Source: UBA4421 sp002704225
Lineage (GTDB): Bacteria > Pseudomonadota > Gammaproteobacteria > Pseudomonadales > Azotimanducaceae
Length of the DNA: 64,000 nt
Direction: 5' to 3'
NCBI GenBank assembly: GCA_902556425.1
Contig: CACDWG010000001.1
Span: 186,001 to 250,000 of the forward strand
Of the stretch, positions 54,814-63,473 are shown in pieces. The position numbers and the translations under genes were made by a program. Each line of letters opens with the position of its first letter. Position 1 is the stretch's first letter. The notes beneath the pieces were generated by a model. It had not been told where the DNA came from and did not search any database. It saw nothing but the letters and a program-made list of their open reading frames with translations.

Positions 54814-55800
54814 TCAATTTCCGTCGCCGAACCGTGTTCCCGCCTGAAACATCGGGCCCTTTAGGATGGAAGAAGGGTAACCCAGTGCAGGCGTCTCGAA
54901 CGCATCGACATTATCGAGCTGCAGTTCTTTTAAGTTATCAAAACGTTCGGCAATGATGTCCATGGCTCCAAAGGGAAAGTCGTGGTCGACGTAAGGCCTC
55001 ACGTTGTCGGTAACGAGATAGAATTTTCCGTCTGCAATTAGATCGAAGACCTGTTGCGCGTGCCGCTCTGGGGTCATACCCATCAGCATTTCATTCGGTT
55101 TAATCGGTGCAACATCGGTGCTAGCGGGCGCGTTTTTGGCTGATTTATTCAACTGACTCGATTGCATCAAGGCGGTACTCACGATGCAGGGGCATAGCAC
55201 CCGAATATGCACGTGGGGTGATTTCTTCGCGATTTCGAAGGAGAGCGATTCGGTGAGCGCTACGACAGCATGTTTGCTGGCCTGATAAGAAGCGGCTCCG
55301 CCATCACCGCGCACCAGTCCACCCACAGAGGCCGTGGTGCAGAAAATCGATTTTTGAGTTTGCGCCTGCAGTCTTGGCACGAAGGCTTTGATGGTCTTAA
55401 CCACACCCAGTACGTTTACGTTCAGTGTGGTTTCCCAATCCTCGATGTCACTTTTTAGGATGCTGTTGTTGAAAATGACGCCGGCGTTGGCAAACACGAC
55501 GCCAATACTCACGCCGCCAAAGGCAACATCGATTTGGTCAAGAGCGCCGCTCAGATCGGTGCTGCTCGTTACGTCGCAGGCCAGAGCCAAAACAGTAAGG
55601 TCAGGGGCAAGGGCGCGCAGATCAGCTGCAGCGCGTTCAACCGTTGCTTCATGCAAATCGATTAACGCAACATGCATGTGCAAATGGAGCGCTGCGTATT
55701 TTGCCAAACCCCAGCCGATCCCAAAGTTACCCGCGCCGGTGATGACCGCTGCACGACCCTCTAGATCGGCAAGTTTAAATTTTTCTTGTTGTCGACTCAT
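54814..55800 (-). CDS. Short-chain dehydrogenase/reductase
   Basis: A 328-residue SDR. TGAGNFGIGWG (about 21-31) is a variant of the TGxxxGIG motif. NAG is near 105, and Y172 and K176 (SYQASK) are catalytic. The C-terminal part (NELMGMTPERHAQQVFDL-like region) is longer than in simple SDRs. The ATG at 55800 has AAGGA upstream; the frame runs on to 55842. It stands alone. Confidence 0.9.
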   Translation of the reverse strand: MSRQQEKFKLADLEGRAAVITGAGNFGIGWGLAKYAALHLHMHVALIDLHEATVERAAADLRALAPDLTVLALACDVTSSTDLSGALDQIDVAFGGVSIGVVFANAGVIFNNSILKSDIEDWETTLNVNVLGVVKTIKAFVPRLQAQTQKSIFCTTASVGGLVRGDGGAASYQASKHAVVALTESLSFEIAKKSPHVHIRVLCPCIVSTALMQSSQLNKSAKNAPASTDVAPIKPNEMLMGMTPERHAQQVFDLIADGKFYLVTDNVRPYVDHDFPFGAMDIIAERFDNLKELQLDNVDAFETPALGYPSSILKGPMFQAGTRFGDGN

Positions 55801-55965
55801 TGCGATTTCCTTCTGAGTTGATCGGCGGGGGCAGTTTCCCAAAATTTGTTATCGCGGAATAGCGGGGCGTTGAGATGGACAACGTTCAGAGTGAAGCGGT
55901 TTTCGTGCGTGATCTGTGCCTAAGTCTGGCGCCCTAAGCTACGGCGTCTAAAACCGGTGCGCTTA

Positions 55966-56562
55966 TCAGTCTGCGGTTTTTTGAAAGATTAACATTTGAT
56001 TGTTGGCTGGCATCTGTCGGTCCTCGACTAACCGAAGGCCAGCGTGGGTGGCAAGATCAAGGATCCACTCAACATCACGTACGCCACTCTGCGCGTCACG
56101 TTCTTTGAGCCATAGGTCAAAGTCTGCGTTGGACGGTGTCGTAAAATCTCCCGCATATTTGAAAGGGCCGTAAAGGGCGAGCAGCCCTTCGTCTGTCAGT
56201 ACCTTTGCTGCTCTGCGAATCAGGTTTTCACCCAGTTCTGAACTGACAATGTGCATCACGTTGGCAGCGTAAACGCAGTTATAGGTTTGAGCGGGCCACG
56301 TGTGGGCGGCCAAATCAAGGGTAATAGGCCCTAAGATATTCGCAGGTCCGTACTCGTCGATGTTGCTTGTTAATGCTGGGAGCACAATTTCACGATCACT
56401 AGGCTGCCAAAGAACGTGATTTAGCGCGGCGGCCAGGTGAATTGCGTGCTGGCCAGCGCCACTGCCGATTTCGAGTAGTTTGGTCTGATGTGGCAGCCAT
56501 TCGGCAAGCACAGCCAAGATGGCGGCCTTGTTGTTGTCAGCAGCTTGAGAAAATCCTTGCAT
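55966..56562 (-). CDS. DUF938 family SAM-dependent methyltransferase-like protein
   Basis: A 198-residue protein of the DUF938 family. AADNNKAAILAVLAEWLP starts the fold and LLEIGSGAGQHAIHLAAAL is the SAM-binding motif I. VYAANVMHI, LYGPFKYAGDFTT and FDLWLKERD also match family blocks. Substrate is unknown. The gene ends about 165 bp from the SDR start. Confidence 0.9.
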   Translation of the reverse strand: MQGFSQAADNNKAAILAVLAEWLPHQTKLLEIGSGAGQHAIHLAAALNHVLWQPSDREIVLPALTSNIDEYGPANILGPITLDLAAHTWPAQTYNCVYAANVMHIVSSELGENLIRRAAKVLTDEGLLALYGPFKYAGDFTTPSNADFDLWLKERDAQSGVRDVEWILDLATHAGLRLVEDRQMPANNQMLIFQKTAD

Positions 56563-56811
56563 GTCACGAGCCTACCGTAAGTGCAGGCTCGTCAGAAGCT
56601 GGGTATCGCATCAAAGTCTGAAGCAGCTCGAGGTTCCTCACTGGGACTTCAAGTTCCGGCCGGTCGCGCCTAAATACGATGAGATCTGCAATTTGGTGAT
56701 TTTGAAAAAGAGCGCTGGCTCCCGCGCTGGCTATCCAACCTTAAGTCATCATCGGTCAGGCTCAAGAATGCTGAAGCAACCGCGCTGACGATATTGATGG
56801 ATTGGCTCTTT

Positions 56812-57594
56812 CTATTCGCCGGTAAAACTCGCTTCTCGTCGTTCGCGAAAGGCATTGATGCCTTCTTTAAAGTCTGAGGTTTGGCGTGCCGTGTTTTGTC
56901 CCCAGCTTTCCAGTGCGGCGCTGTCCCAAGGCTCACGGTTCAGAGATTTCAGTACAGCTTGTTTCGTTAGCGCATATTGGACTGTCGGTCCTGATGCCAG
57001 AGTGTCGGCAAACGCCATCGCTGAGGGCATAAGATCCTCATCAGTCACTAACGGTTCAATCAGACCGGCGTGTTGAGCATCGCTCAGCGGAATGTCGGTA
57101 CCAGCATATAGCCATTTTAATGCTCTACTGTAGCCAGCTAATTTGGGCAGGGTCCAAGTGACCAGGTCGTCAGGATGAATGCCTCGTTTTGCCCAAATTG
57201 GCAGCAGCCGAGAAGATGGTGAACAAAAGCGAAAGTCGCACAGGAGTGAAATGCCCAATCCGCCTCCAGCGGCTACACCATTGACAACGGCAATGGTAGG
57301 TTTAGGCATCTGCAATAGATCTACGCACCAAGAAAATTCTGGGTCTGCGGGTCCTCTGGGCCAGGCGCGGCTGTCTTTCGCTCTTAGGTCCGCGCCTGAG
57401 CAAAACGCGTCGCCCGCCCCGGTTAGAACAAGAACTCTAGCCAAGGGATCTGCGCCTACTTGGGTAATGAGCTGGCGTATCCCAACGCGCATGGCACCGT
57501 TCAGGGCGTTAAGCACCTCTGGTCTGTTTAACGTGGCGACGACAACGCCATTTTTTTTATGTTCGACTTTTATTTCAGGTGGGTATTCAGACAT
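56812..57594 (-). CDS. Enoyl-CoA hydratase/isomerase family protein
   Basis: A 260-residue crotonase-fold protein. VVATLNRPEVLNALNG, GDAFCSGADLRAK (oxyanion) and VNGVAAGGGLGISLLCDF are typical. In the second catalytic region the usual PE-x-G is HPDDLV, so the standard Glu pair is not obvious. The ATG at 57594 is chosen because the family start MSEYPPEIKV begins there, though its ribosome-binding site is weak; the frame opens further up. It is the last chromosomal gene before the integrative element. Confidence 0.85.
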   Translation of the reverse strand: MSEYPPEIKVEHKKNGVVVATLNRPEVLNALNGAMRVGIRQLITQVGADPLARVLVLTGAGDAFCSGADLRAKDSRAWPRGPADPEFSWCVDLLQMPKPTIAVVNGVAAGGGLGISLLCDFRFCSPSSRLLPIWAKRGIHPDDLVTWTLPKLAGYSRALKWLYAGTDIPLSDAQHAGLIEPLVTDEDLMPSAMAFADTLASGPTVQYALTKQAVLKSLNREPWDSAALESWGQNTARQTSDFKEGINAFRERREASFTGE

Positions 57595-57954
57595 AAGGCA
57601 ATCTGCAGCTAGGGTGATTTCGCCTCTCATCATAAAGCAGTGCAATAACAATGATAGAAGTAACAAGATGATGTTCGCGATCTAGGCCCTATGCTTCATC
57701 CAATGTGATTCCACGATTCACCGGTATTTTACTTTTCCTGGTGATCCTGACGGATGGCGCTGGAGGTTCGTATGGCGGAAGAGGTATCCGACTAACTAAA
57801 GTCTTCGTGTGTCTTTGAAAGAATATTTCAATACCATAACCTATTGAAAATAAATATTAAATTAAGAGACAGGTCTCCTTGAGTCCATTCGCGACTCTAA
57901 CATGCTCGCTCCAAAGTGGTACAATATGCGGTACAAGAAAGTCAGGGGTGCTGC
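57595..57954. other. Junction region between chromosome and integrative element
   Basis: No gene. The stretch becomes AT-rich from about 57,780 and contains an inverted repeat, TTTCAATA (57826-57833) and TATTGAAA (57842-57849), plus two direct repeats of GGTACAA. The left end of the element is expected here; no tRNA gene is visible as an insertion target. Confidence 0.4.
57918..57936. repeat. Direct GGTACAA repeats upstream of the integrase
   Basis: GGTACAA occurs at 57918-57924 and again at 57930-57936, 12 bp apart, within 37 bp of the integrase start. Repeated GGTAC-type boxes in front of P4-like integrases are known as integrase arm or operator sites; here the same role is inferred. Confidence 0.45.
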
Positions 57955-59223
57955 ATGCCCAAATTAACAGTCTTAGAAGTTGAGGCTATATCAAAGGCCG
58001 GAAGATACGCCGATGGTGATGGCCTATACCTGCATGTTGACGCCTCCGGGAACAAGAGTTGGATCTATCGGTATCAGCTTAATGGCAAGAGAACTTCTAT
58101 TGGGCTTGGTCGTTATGACAAGAAAACCAACTCATTGTCTAACGCTCGTAAGTCTCTTCTGGACAAGAAAAGGCTGGTTGTTAACGGTATTAATCCAGTT
58201 GATGAGAAGAGACGGCTTGCCAAGGCTCTCCAGAACGAGGCCGATGCTGCTGAGCAAGCTGAGCTGCAAAGAGGGATGACTTTTGAACGCTGTGCCCGGG
58301 AGTGGCACGGCCGAAAAAAGGCTCAGTGGCGAAGTGAGAAGCATGCTAATCAGAACATAAACACTCTAACTCAATACGCTTTTCCACATTTTGGAACTAA
58401 AGCAGTGTCTGAAATTTCTCTGTCAGACATAAAGAAATGCCTAGACCCCATCTGGGAAGTTAAAACAGAAACCGCATCAAGGATCAGGTCACGCATTGAA
58501 GCGGTTTTGAGCTATGCCATGACCAGTGGATACAGGGAAAGAGAGAAAGGTAATCCAGCTACGTGGAGAGGGCAGCTTGACCAAATCTATCCGCAGCCTC
58601 AAAAGGTTAAAAAGCGGCGGCATGAGTTGGAGGGTACGAGTGAGCATCACGCGGCGATGGCTTATGAGTCCCTACCTTCGTTTTTTTCAGAGCTTATCTT
58701 GAGGAAAGGGACTGCTAGCCAAGCCCTTCAGTTTTGCATTCTGACGCTCGCGCGCACGGATTCAATAAGATTTGCTGAGTGGACTCAGGTCGATCTGGAC
58801 AAGGGCATTTGGACTGTTCCTTTCAATCACATGAAGGGAGGTGTTGAGTTCAGAGTAGCGCTGTCTGAAAGAGCCGTTTCTCTGCTTCGGAGTCTAGAGC
58901 AAGTAGATCAATACATATTTCCCGGCGGCAAAATTGGTAAACCGCTGAGCGATGCAGGGATGGCTTCTGTCCTCAAGCGAATGAACGTAAACGATGCGAC
59001 CGTCCACGGCTTTAGAAGTACATTCCGGGACTATATTGGTGAAAAGTCGCAGCAAAATCCTCTGATAGCCGAATATTGTTTGGCGCACAGTGTTGGTGAC
59101 GCAACTGAAAGGGCTTATGCCAGAGGAGATATGCTAGAAAAACGGTTTGATATGATGAATATTTGGGCTGATTACGTAACGAGCGAAGTAACGAATGGCC
59201 CTTCCAAAGCGACAACAGTTTGA
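57955..59223 (+). CDS. P4-type tyrosine recombinase (integrase)
   Basis: A 422-residue integrase. The N-terminal arm-binding DUF4102-like domain (about 1-85: RYADGDGLYLHVDASGNKSW, then TSIGLGRYDK) is followed by a core-binding and a catalytic domain. Catalytic residues: R267 (LARTDSIRF), H351 and R354 (HGFR), H378 (LAHSV) and the nucleophile Y388 (ERAYARGD). The frame begins at 57916, but the ATG at 57955 follows CAGGGG and starts the arm-binding fold. It integrates and excises the element. Its last 29 bp overlap the next gene. Confidence 0.95.
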   Translation: MPKLTVLEVEAISKAGRYADGDGLYLHVDASGNKSWIYRYQLNGKRTSIGLGRYDKKTNSLSNARKSLLDKKRLVVNGINPVDEKRRLAKALQNEADAAEQAELQRGMTFERCAREWHGRKKAQWRSEKHANQNINTLTQYAFPHFGTKAVSEISLSDIKKCLDPIWEVKTETASRIRSRIEAVLSYAMTSGYREREKGNPATWRGQLDQIYPQPQKVKKRRHELEGTSEHHAAMAYESLPSFFSELILRKGTASQALQFCILTLARTDSIRFAEWTQVDLDKGIWTVPFNHMKGGVEFRVALSERAVSLLRSLEQVDQYIFPGGKIGKPLSDAGMASVLKRMNVNDATVHGFRSTFRDYIGEKSQQNPLIAEYCLAHSVGDATERAYARGDMLEKRFDMMNIWADYVTSEVTNGPSKATTV

Positions 59224-59995
59224 CCTTGAGGGCGCAGCCGAATACCTAAGCTGCAGTATTGGCGATGTCCTGTATTTTCTGGATCAAGGGCTGTTAAGGC
59301 TCGCAGTCGCAACTTCCCATGTATCCGATCTGGTCAGTCTCCCCGTAAATGATCTGCCACTAGTACAGCAACAGTTACTAAAGTCGCTATACAACCCTGA
59401 CGGTATAGATCTTCATCGCATCACGGTAGATCAGAATTTGTTAGAAAGCTTCGTGCCTGTCACTTGCATATACCTTGCTCACCATCAAAGAAATAAAATC
59501 AAAGACACCGTCCACGCGTTGGGAGAGCCAATTTGGATCTTTCAAGATCTACCGGGTGAGCAGATAACGATCTGGCAAGAAGGGAGGCTTAGGGGGTTTT
59601 GGCTCTACGAAGAGGACAGCTGGATCGCTGACACCTATCTATCTAGAGAAGAGCTTGATCGGCTTGCCAGTAGTTCGTCAGAGAATGAGGAGTCGGTTAC
59701 TCAATCTGCTGTTGATGCCTCCGACAATAGAAAGGTGCCTGATCTTTACGCCTATCCGAATTTGGCTGATGACGTTGCGCGATTGATGGTAGATAAAATG
59801 AACCAATTCATCCGTGAGAACCGTCGTATCGCCAAGGAGGTCGAACTTCGCGACTTCGTCGTGGAACAAGAGCCGTATATTAGCTACGACCACAAAGCCA
59901 AAGAGCTTGAGATTGGAGAGGAGCAAGATCGGCCGACGTACCTTGCTTTTAAGAATTTCAAGCGGCGCTACCAGAGCTACTTTGGCCCGAAGTAG
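59195..59995 (+). CDS. HTH-containing element protein, unknown
   Basis: A 266-residue protein. The first 35 residues (FDLEGAAEYLSCSIGDVLYFLDQGLL) look like an excisionase/MerR-type helix-turn-helix. The middle has GEPIWIFQDLPGEQITIWQEG and a Ser/Glu-rich linker; the C-terminal part is helical and charged (RENRRIAKEVELRDF, KNFKRRYQSYF). The gene overlaps the integrase by 29 bp, a linked translation layout. No family recognised; a regulator or accessory DNA-binding role is likely. Confidence 0.7.
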   Translation: MALPKRQQFDLEGAAEYLSCSIGDVLYFLDQGLLRLAVATSHVSDLVSLPVNDLPLVQQQLLKSLYNPDGIDLHRITVDQNLLESFVPVTCIYLAHHQRNKIKDTVHALGEPIWIFQDLPGEQITIWQEGRLRGFWLYEEDSWIADTYLSREELDRLASSSSENEESVTQSAVDASDNRKVPDLYAYPNLADDVARLMVDKMNQFIRENRRIAKEVELRDFVVEQEPYISYDHKAKELEIGEEQDRPTYLAFKNFKRRYQSYFGPK

Positions 59996-60093
59996 CCAGA
60001 TCTGACCGGATCTCTCCATATCAGGACAGATTCCAAACCAACACCAAATCCAGCTATATATTCGCTGCTCCTTCAACAAAACAGGAGCAATTC

Positions 60094-60297
60094 GTGAACC
60101 ATCATCCAAGACAATTAGAGCTATTTATTCGCCTCCCTGAGGTGCGCCAGAGGGTAGGTATGAGCAAGTCTCAGATCTACAAACTGATCGCTCAAGGTCA
60201 ATTTCCAAAACCTGTAAAGGTCAGTCGCCGTATCAGCTGCTGGGTCGTAGCTGAGATTGAGCAATGGGTACAGGAGCAGATCAATGGACGTGATTGA
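60094..60297 (+). CDS. alpA: AlpA-family transcriptional regulator
   Basis: A 67-residue AlpA-like HTH protein: LFIRLPEVRQRVGMSKSQIYKLIAQGQFPKPVKVSRR (shown in outline by key residues RLPEV, SKSQIYKLI, FPKPVKVSRR), ending in VAEIEQWVQEQ. The start is GTG at 60094 with AGGAG five bases before. AlpA proteins commonly activate excision and integrase genes in P4-like elements. Confidence 0.9.
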   Translation: MNHHPRQLELFIRLPEVRQRVGMSKSQIYKLIAQGQFPKPVKVSRRISCWVVAEIEQWVQEQINGRD

Positions 60298-60350
60298 ATC
60301 ATCTGGCACCTGCAAAACGGCTCTTCGCAACCCTATGCGGTTTTTGCGGG

Positions 60351-60422
60351 ATAAAAATAATTTAAAAAATAATAAAAACAATTGTTTATGTAATATTTTA
60401 AATCCTATTTATAGATATTTTT
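60351..60422. other. Extreme AT-rich tract (72 bp)
   Basis: Only 6 of 72 bases are G or C. It lies between alpA and the polymerase-like gene, 70 bp before the latter's start. DNA-unwinding element or promoter region are the likely roles. Confidence 0.55.
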
Positions 60423-60491
60423 CAGGCATTATTGATTGGATACATATCCTTCTTAAAAGGGTTTTCAAGGCTCTATCTAGCGCAGGTAAAC

Positions 60492-61805
60492 ATGATATTG
60501 GGTTATTTGAATGGTTCTATTTCGGGGCCTGTAAAGCGGTTAAGGGACTTAAAAACCTTCATACGAGCCAAAAGTCCGATGATCAGGTTTAGCCTTGGAA
60601 TGATGGTCCATGAGCCACCAGAAATCTCTGGGCTAGCGTTGAAAACTCAAAAGCAAAAAAAGGCTTTGGAGTTCGTTCTGGGTAACATTTGGAAGTACGG
60701 CACTAGCCCAATCCATTTTAGTCTGAGGAATCAGCGCAACGTTCCGAAGAGCTACAACCCTTCACGCATTGGTAACAAGCCGATCAGGTCAGTTCTTTAT
60801 GCCTTGCGCGGTTTAGGTCTGATAGAGGTTGAGACGGGAACATCAAAATTCACGTACAACGACAATTTGGAACTTGAGGAGCCGTGCCTGTCTAGGTTCA
60901 CTGCGACAGAGGCGTTCTTTGAAATGCTAAGGATGACTATTACGTCTAAGCACTTCTTTGAACTGCCTCCGTTCTACGTTCAGTACAAAGACCTTGATGA
61001 CAACCTGCTGGACTTTAAGTGGTGCGAATTTTCAAAACGCGCTTATCAAGAGCTTGCTGAGTACTGCGCTTTCATGCAGGAACAGGAGCTTACCGTAGAT
61101 GGTGAGCCACTCAGTCTTTATCACGTGACACGAACCTTCAGAGACTGGGCAGGAGACGGTAGTTTTTTGTTCGGCGGTAGGGGCTTTCACCCTGTAATGC
61201 GGATGGCAAAACAACAACGGTCAAGGATCTTGATCAATGGCAGTAAAACCGTTGCCTTGGATTACCCAGCAAGTGAGCCAAATATTCTCTATCAGATGAT
61301 GACGGGAAAGCGCTTGTCTCCTGATGGGGATCCTTATCAGGTGGATGGGCTGGATCGTTCAGGGGTAAAGCCTTTTTTCACAATCATGCTGAACACATCT
61401 GGAGCTTTTGGTGCAGCCAAAGCCATTGCCAATTGGCTTGATGACAAAAAGGTCAAAGATACAGAGAAGGCCCCAGTGATTGCGGCCATTGAAAGGTTTG
61501 GGTCTGTCCGGGCTGTGATAAACGCCATTGTGGAGCGTAATAAACCCATAGAAGCATGCCTAATGCAGGGCAAAGCCATGGGACAGCACTACCAGTGGTT
61601 AGAGGCTAATCTTGTGTTTCGTGTGGCGCATCAGCTGAGCCTTCAAGGGGTGCCTGCCATCACTGTGCATGACGAGTTAATCGTGATGGAAAAGGACAAA
61701 GAACTGACTGAGTTCATGATGTACAACGAGTGGCCACAGGGTTTGCCCACCCTTGCCAATGCCCCTTGGAATAAGCGCCCTGAGACGCAATATGAGGGCC
61801 TCTGA
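60492..61805 (+). CDS. Compact family-A-polymerase-like palm protein
   Basis: A 437-residue protein. After an N-terminal winged-helix-like region (ALEFVLGNIWKY, RSVLYALRGLGLIEV), the second half carries three motifs in the spacing of family A and T7-type polymerases. Motif A is D257 in LDYPAS (compare DYSQ). Motif B is R289-x3-K293 (DRSGVK) followed by FFTIMLN. Motif C is H-D394-E in VHDEL. The catalytic acids A and C are present; no exonuclease domain or signal peptide. I recall uncharacterised plasmid and element proteins with the FGG, DY-x2-L and HD-x-IV pattern. The start is not certain: ATG at 60492 has GCAGG upstream; other ATGs at 60579 and a TTG at 60432 are possible. It most likely replicates or primes element DNA. 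Confidence 0.7.
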   Translation: MILGYLNGSISGPVKRLRDLKTFIRAKSPMIRFSLGMMVHEPPEISGLALKTQKQKKALEFVLGNIWKYGTSPIHFSLRNQRNVPKSYNPSRIGNKPIRSVLYALRGLGLIEVETGTSKFTYNDNLELEEPCLSRFTATEAFFEMLRMTITSKHFFELPPFYVQYKDLDDNLLDFKWCEFSKRAYQELAEYCAFMQEQELTVDGEPLSLYHVTRTFRDWAGDGSFLFGGRGFHPVMRMAKQQRSRILINGSKTVALDYPASEPNILYQMMTGKRLSPDGDPYQVDGLDRSGVKPFFTIMLNTSGAFGAAKAIANWLDDKKVKDTEKAPVIAAIERFGSVRAVINAIVERNKPIEACLMQGKAMGQHYQWLEANLVFRVAHQLSLQGVPAITVHDELIVMEKDKELTEFMMYNEWPQGLPTLANAPWNKRPETQYEGL

Positions 61806-62009
61806 GGGGTCTAGAGTTGTGAGGTGGTAGTATGGGTGTAGGTAAGTGCCATGGACTTATAAAGACTTTTATTTTTGAATTCGGAATTAGCAAATCCCAG
61901 TGTTTCAAGCAGGTTTTTTTGAGAGAAGCTGTTAACTTAGAAACCGTTGCTAGGAGGAGAGAATTCTAGCAAATCTGGGGCTGCAAAAATCAGAGAGGTA
62001 TTACGCAAG

Positions 62010-63473
62010 ATGCTGACAGGTGCGATCCGAAATCAAGTTGATCAGGTCTGGGATGCCTTTTGGGGTGGTGGCGTTTCAAATCCTTTGTCGGTCATAGAGC
62101 AGATTACCTACCTTTTGTTCACAAAACGGCTCGACGATATGCACACGGCAAAAGAGGCTCAAGCCAACGTGCTAGGTGAGCCAATTGTCGATCCTATTTT
62201 CAGTGACTCTCAGCAGCATTTGCGCTGGTCAAGATTCAAAGACTTTGACCCTGAAAGGAAGTTCAGCGTCTTCAAGGATGAAGTATTTCCTTTCATCAAA
62301 GCGCTTGATGGTAAAGCTGGCAGCGCTTACACGAAGTTCATGAATGACGCTGTGTTCATAATCCCAAATGCCAACCTGCTGGATCGTGTGGTCAACATGA
62401 TCGGCGACATACCAATGGAGGATCGGGATACCAAAGGCGATCTTTATGAGTACATGCTTTCAAAGATCGCGACGGCTGGCCAAAACGGTCAATTCCGTAC
62501 GCCTCGACACATTATTAAAATGATGGTTGAGCTTACTGCGCCTACGCCGAAAGATGTTGTTTGTGATCCAGCTTGCGGGACGTGTGGGTTCCTAGTGGCA
62601 ACGGCTGAATACCTTGAGGACAACCACGCCGATGCGCTGCGTGATAAAGCTGTTCGCCAGCACTTTGACCAGAACATGTTTCATGGCTCTGATTTTGATT
62701 CTTCAATGCTACGTATTGGTGCGATGAACATGACGCTTCATGGCGTTGAAGACCCAAAAATTGCGGATAGAGATAGCCTTAGCCAAGACCACGCAGATCA
62801 GAGGGCAGGGTATTCACTGATCCTAGCTAACCCACCCTTCAAAGGCTCGTTAGACGGTGATGGCGTTGCAAAAGACCTTCTGCAGGTCAGTAAAACCAAG
62901 AAGACGGAATTGCTTTTCATGAGCCTCTTCTTTAAGCAGCTAACACTGGGAGGCAGGTGCGCTTGTATTGTTCCTGATGGGGTTTTGTTCGGCTCAAGCA
63001 AGGCGCACAAAGACATTAGGAAAGCCCTTATTGAGGAACAAAAGCTAGATGCAGTCATATCAATGCCGTCAGGCGTGTTCAAGCCCTACGCAGGAGTCTC
63101 TACGGCAATCCTTATATTTACCCGAACTGATTCGGGAGGAACCGACAAGGTCTTTTTCTATGACATGGAAGCGGATGGTTACTCTCTGGACGATAAGCGG
63201 GAGCCAAAGGATGAAAACGACATTCCTGACATCTTGGAGAAGTATCAGCAGTACAAAAATGCGGAGGGCGATTTCACTGACAAAAAGCAGAAGGCCTTCG
63301 TTGTTGATAAAGCAGACATCGCAGAAAACAAATATGACCTATCCATAAACCGCTACAAAGAGGTCGTTTATGAGGAGGTTGAATACGATCCGCCTGAAGT
63401 GATCCTTGATCAGCTAGAGGCGCTAGAGGCTGAGATTCAGGGGGATTTGAAGGCTTTGAGAGGCATGTTGTGA
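62010..63473 (+). CDS. hsdM: Type I restriction-modification DNA methyltransferase
   Basis: A 487-residue N6-adenine methyltransferase, the modification subunit of a type I system. It begins MLTGAIRNQVDQVWDAFWGGG, like other HsdM starts; the frame continues upstream without a family match, so the ATG at 62010 is chosen. GQFRTPRHIIKMMVEL, motif I DPACGTCGF (near 187) and motif IV NPPF (near 273) are present. The motif-I glycine is replaced by Cys (DPACGT-C-GF), but related HsdM proteins vary here. The stop overlaps the hsdS GTG by four bases. Confidence 0.93.
   Translation: MLTGAIRNQVDQVWDAFWGGGVSNPLSVIEQITYLLFTKRLDDMHTAKEAQANVLGEPIVDPIFSDSQQHLRWSRFKDFDPERKFSVFKDEVFPFIKALDGKAGSAYTKFMNDAVFIIPNANLLDRVVNMIGDIPMEDRDTKGDLYEYMLSKIATAGQNGQFRTPRHIIKMMVELTAPTPKDVVCDPACGTCGFLVATAEYLEDNHADALRDKAVRQHFDQNMFHGSDFDSSMLRIGAMNMTLHGVEDPKIADRDSLSQDHADQRAGYSLILANPPFKGSLDGDGVAKDLLQVSKTKKTELLFMSLFFKQLTLGGRCACIVPDGVLFGSSKAHKDIRKALIEEQKLDAVISMPSGVFKPYAGVSTAILIFTRTDSGGTDKVFFYDMEADGYSLDDKREPKDENDIPDILEKYQQYKNAEGDFTDKKQKAFVVDKADIAENKYDLSINRYKEVVYEEVEYDPPEVILDQLEALEAEIQGDLKALRGML

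Noticed and set aside
57916..57954. GTG at 57916 as the integrase start
   Set aside because: It falls inside the GGTACAA repeat region and the extra residues do not belong to the arm-binding domain; the ATG at 57955 has a good ribosome-binding site.
62010..62600. HsdM inactivated by the Gly-to-Cys change in motif I
   Set aside because: The surrounding motif and the NPPF motif are intact, and related HsdM proteins vary at this position.
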